From DATBMY01 sp036554605 (GTDB taxonomy: Bacteria; Acidobacteriota; Blastocatellia; UBA7656), in assembly GCA_036554605.1 (NCBI GenBank), contig DATBMY010000559.1, positions 1-16,436 on the forward strand: a stretch of 16,436 nt of DNA, written 5' to 3'. The translations under genes and the position numbers were made by a program. The notes below the pieces were generated by a model. That model made no database searches. It was not told the origin of the DNA and saw only the letters and a list, made by a program, of their open reading frames with translations. Positions within the stretch are counted from its first letter, which is position 1. Every line of letters starts with the position of its first letter. Shown here piece by piece: positions 14,424 through 16,436 of this stretch.

Positions 14424-15203
14424 TCACTTGCGCCCTACGGCTATGAAGTAGTGGCGGCTTGTGTCAGGAACCTCAGCTTCCGGCACTATGACGTGGGGGT
14501 TCTTCTCCATAGCCCCGGGGATAAAGCGGGGCGGAAGCATGACAATCTTCATAGCCGTGCCATGCAGCCATTCGACAAGTCTTGCGACGGGCGATTTAGT
14601 CCTCGTGTAATAACTCTGGAGTCGCAGGTTCGCCAGAATGAATGGGATCACACCCGGCTGAGGGTTCGTCTGCGTCCAGTATTCCACCGAAGGTAGCTGG
14701 GACTCAACCATGCGGCCGAACTCCATGCGCTCAAACTCCCGCACGTGCCAGGGGTTGATAGGCCTCTCGCGGCCGGGCGACCAGACAAGCTTATTAGGGG
14801 TCGAGAGGATAAGCGTGCCGCCGGGCGCCAGCACCCGGACCGCCTCCCTCAACAGGGCCTCCTGGTCTTCCACGTGTTCAAAGACCTCCAGACAAACAAC
14901 GACGTTGACGCTGGCGTCACCGAACTTGAGCGAGGTTACGTCCATCACTTCGAAGCTAAGGTTAGGCGCGCGATAATTAATCCGCGAATAATCTATCGCT
15001 TCGGGTGAAATGTCGACGCCGAACGCTGAGCGCGCGCCACCCGTCGCAAGCATGTGCGTCCCATACCCACAGCCGCACCCCAGATCGAGGACGTCCGCGC
15101 CTTTCACGTGAGAGAGCGCGAACTCATAACGCACGACGTGCTCTTGCAGCATCGGTTTCAATTCATACCGACTAGGGATGACTCGTTCGCCCGTAAACCG
15201 CAT
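14424..15203 (-). CDS. Class I SAM-dependent methyltransferase (Methyltransf_11 type)
   Basis: A 259-residue methyltransferase. The N-terminus MRFTGERVIP is the conserved FTGER opening of one methyltransferase subgroup and supports the start at 15203, which overlaps the end of the upstream U32 gene by 32 bases. Motif I is VLDLGCGCGYGT (38-49), with Asp64 (FGVDIS) to bind the ribose of S-adenosylmethionine, then EVFEHV (106-111) and LILSTPNK (131-138). The C-terminal half (about 160-259) has a hydrophobic, basic stretch, VARLVEWLHGTAMKIVMLPPRFIP, that could touch a membrane or a lipid substrate. The ribosome site lies inside the U32 gene (AAGGCGGGG). The acceptor is unknown. By position between a UbiV-like protein and a Tes-like enzyme, a quinone, lipid or glycan acceptor is plausible. 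The gene precedes the Tes-like gene by 61 bases. Confidence 0.88.
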   Translation of the reverse strand: MRFTGERVIPSRYELKPMLQEHVVRYEFALSHVKGADVLDLGCGCGYGTHMLATGGARSAFGVDISPEAIDYSRINYRAPNLSFEVMDVTSLKFGDASVNVVVCLEVFEHVEDQEALLREAVRVLAPGGTLILSTPNKLVWSPGRERPINPWHVREFERMEFGRMVESQLPSVEYWTQTNPQPGVIPFILANLRLQSYYTRTKSPVARLVEWLHGTAMKIVMLPPRFIPGAMEKNPHVIVPEAEVPDTSRHYFIAVGRK

Positions 15204-16113
15204 CTCTATGCCCCGCCTTTGGTTCTGTATAGCCCTTTATTCGTTGAATCTGTGCGTTGATATCCTCGGCAGTGTTGATCTTCGTCATCGCGCCCATAGT
15301 CACGACCAACTCCGCCGGGTCGCACGAGTACAACTGCTGCATCTCCTTCTGCGTCGGTTCGGTCTTGGCGAAGATCGTATTGCCATCCATGTACAGGTTG
15401 CCGAAAAGCTCATGGTTAAGGAGGAAAGCAGTCTTAAAACAGGGCATTGAGCATCGCTCCGGTATCGGCTCGTTGAAGTAGCGCGCCGTATGGCAGCGCC
15501 GCACAACGGCAACAATGACCAGGCCGAGATGCACCGAAAACTGAAGGCCCGCCTTTACAATATCCTTCATCTCTTTAAACGACTGAGGCACCCAGTCAAT
15601 GTCGGCGCCCTCCACACCGTTCTCGAGCAGGAATTTCAGCGTAGCCTTAAAGTGGAGGTTAGTCTTGTTGAAGACAAGGCCGCCCACCTTCTTGACCGCG
15701 ATGCGTCGGAAAAGATTCTCGCCGCCCATAAGGTCGGCCATCGACGGCCGCCCGCGTCCCGGGATCGCCACCAACTGCCGCCCTAGGTAGGGGACGAGTC
15801 TCGGATACCGCTTATCGATAATCTGGTTGAGCACGCCCCAGTCGTTGGCAATAACGCGGACCGGGCGCGTGGTCTGCTCGCTTATCACGCTCAGGTGTCG
15901 CTCCAGGGTCGCGAAGTCCTGCTGCGGCACTCTCGGGCAGACGTAGCTCATCTCTTTGTCGGTATCGTTGAGGTGCCGGACGAACTCCCGGATCTGAACG
16001 TCGTTCGGGAGCTTAAACTCGCACAGGTCTGCCCCGTACCGGATGGCGTCGCAGTCGCTGCGTAGTGCCTGGTTTAACGCGGGCGGGTGCTCAGCATGCA
16101 CGGTGAATTTCAC
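15172..16113 (-). CDS. Peptidase U32-family Fe-S protein, UbiV-like
   Basis: A 313-residue protein read from GTG 16113. AAGGAG at 16121-16126 gives an ideal 7-base spacing, while a longer frame to an ATG at 16290 would run through the upstream gene and begins with non-homologous sequence. The fold markers of the U32 family are RYGADLCEFK (25-34), VIANDWGVLNQI (87-98) and GADIDWVPQ (169-177). Cys31, Cys207, Cys221 and Cys225 (C-x13-C-x3-C for the last three) closely match the four [4Fe-4S] ligands I recall in E. coli UbiV (Cys39, 180, 193, 197; C-x12-C-x3-C). UbiV works with UbiU in oxygen-independent hydroxylation of ubiquinone precursors, and other U32 members hydroxylate RNA bases. No UbiU partner is visible in the window. 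The UbiV-like call is strong on motif; the substrate is unknown and need not be ubiquinone. Confidence 0.8.
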   Translation of the reverse strand: MKFTVHAEHPPALNQALRSDCDAIRYGADLCEFKLPNDVQIREFVRHLNDTDKEMSYVCPRVPQQDFATLERHLSVISEQTTRPVRVIANDWGVLNQIIDKRYPRLVPYLGRQLVAIPGRGRPSMADLMGGENLFRRIAVKKVGGLVFNKTNLHFKATLKFLLENGVEGADIDWVPQSFKEMKDIVKAGLQFSVHLGLVIVAVVRRCHTARYFNEPIPERCSMPCFKTAFLLNHELFGNLYMDGNTIFAKTEPTQKEMQQLYSCDPAELVVTMGAMTKINTAEDINAQIQRIKGYTEPKAGHRDAVYGRTSHP

Positions 16114-16115
16114 GA

Positions 16116-16436
16116 TCAATCTCCTTGGGAATCGGCCCCCCGGTTCGAAGGTTGAATGGTTGAGAAGGTTGCCGCCGCGCCAGTCTTTATGAGGTGCACG
16201 AGCGTGATCTGGTCGTCCATGAACGGGATCTGAAAATCTTCGCGCGCCTTGCCAGACCATGGCGCGTAGAAGCATCGCTTGTTTGCGCACAGCTTCATCA
16301 ACTCCGGCGACCGCGCCCGCAGCCCCTGTATCTCAGCCTTCGCCGCCTGGCTGTTGCCGGCCTTCGCCAGATCAACGAGCCTCCTGTAGTAGGCGGTCGT
16401 GCGCTCCTGGAACTCTTCCGAGGCGCACCGGCCTAC
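16116..16436 (-). CDS. Unrecognised protein, C-terminal end only (5' end off the window)
   Basis: An open frame enters at the right edge and ends with TGA at 16116-16118, giving about 106 residues. The visible part has a helical stretch, SEEFQERTTAYYRRLVDLAK, then a cysteine pair, KLCANKRCFYAPW, then FQIPFMDDQITLVHLIKTGAAATF and a polar tail. Its last codons contain the Shine-Dalgarno of the U32 gene, which starts only 2 bases later, so the two are translationally coupled and probably act together. An internal TTG/ATG near 16301 could mark a shorter frame, but the frame stays open and protein-like upstream of it, so I read it as the end of a longer gene. I do not recognise the family. It does not look like the C-terminus of UbiU as I know it. 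Confidence 0.7.
   Translation of the reverse strand, partial: VGRCASEEFQERTTAYYRRLVDLAKAGNSQAAKAEIQGLRARSPELMKLCANKRCFYAPWSGKAREDFQIPFMDDQITLVHLIKTGAAATFSTIQPSNRGADSQGD
16121..16126 (-). promoter_or_regulatory. Shine-Dalgarno that sets the U32 start
   Basis: AAGGAG on the minus strand, 7 bases before the GTG at 16113. No comparable site precedes the upstream ATG at 16290. This decides the shorter 313-residue form. Confidence 0.8.

Noticed and set aside
16114..16290. N-terminal extension of the U32 gene to an ATG at 16290
   Set aside because: It overlaps the upstream coding frame, has low-complexity basic sequence unlike U32 proteins and lacks a ribosome site. GTG 16113 has AAGGAG at ideal spacing.

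Overview
The window looks like a piece of a moderately GC-rich bacterial chromosome, most likely from an acidobacterium. Subdivision 4 / Blastocatellia is my best guess. This is inference from content: a long Oar-type TonB-dependent receptor with an N-terminal carboxypeptidase-regulatory-like domain, and a tetraether-synthase-like radical SAM protein of the kind linked to membrane-spanning lipids in that phylum. I see no rRNA, tRNA, CRISPR array, insertion sequence or phage gene.

Layout from left to right. (1) 1-3938, minus strand: a 1051-residue outer-membrane receptor, followed downstream by a secreted beta-propeller-like protein that runs off the left edge. (2) 3939-4513: a 575-base divergent intergenic region carrying a set of TGTA/TACA palindromes that look like operators. 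(3) 4514-6681, plus strand: a cytochrome P450, then a DUF5677-like gene broken by an apparent single-base deletion. (4) 6727-10529, minus strand: an alpha/alpha-toroid (prenyltransferase/squalene-oxidase-repeat-like) protein, an SPL/Rv2578c-family radical SAM protein, and a DrrAB-type ABC exporter (ATPase plus permease). (5) 10681-11523, minus strand: a short type I DAHP synthase without the regulatory domain. (6) 11703-16436, minus strand: a tightly packed set made of an unrecognised protein cut by the right edge, a UbiV-like U32 Fe-S protein, a class I methyltransferase, a Tes/MSS-like radical SAM protein, a four-helix membrane protein with seven cysteines, and a SnoaL-like small protein.

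How the genes may work together. The most interesting part is 11703-16436. Three of its genes carry dense cysteine motifs: a radical SAM enzyme matching the tetraether / membrane-spanning lipid synthase family, a U32 protein with the four-cysteine pattern of UbiV, and a polytopic membrane protein whose two cysteine clusters fall on the same side of the membrane. With the methyltransferase between them, they could form a membrane-lipid or quinone modification pathway in which the small membrane protein supplies electrons or docks the enzyme. Gene packing and motifs are seen directly, family assignments rest on known motifs, and the joint pathway is inference. The toroid, radical SAM and ABC genes form a second plausible unit of unknown substrate. 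The receptor and propeller genes form an uptake or surface pair.
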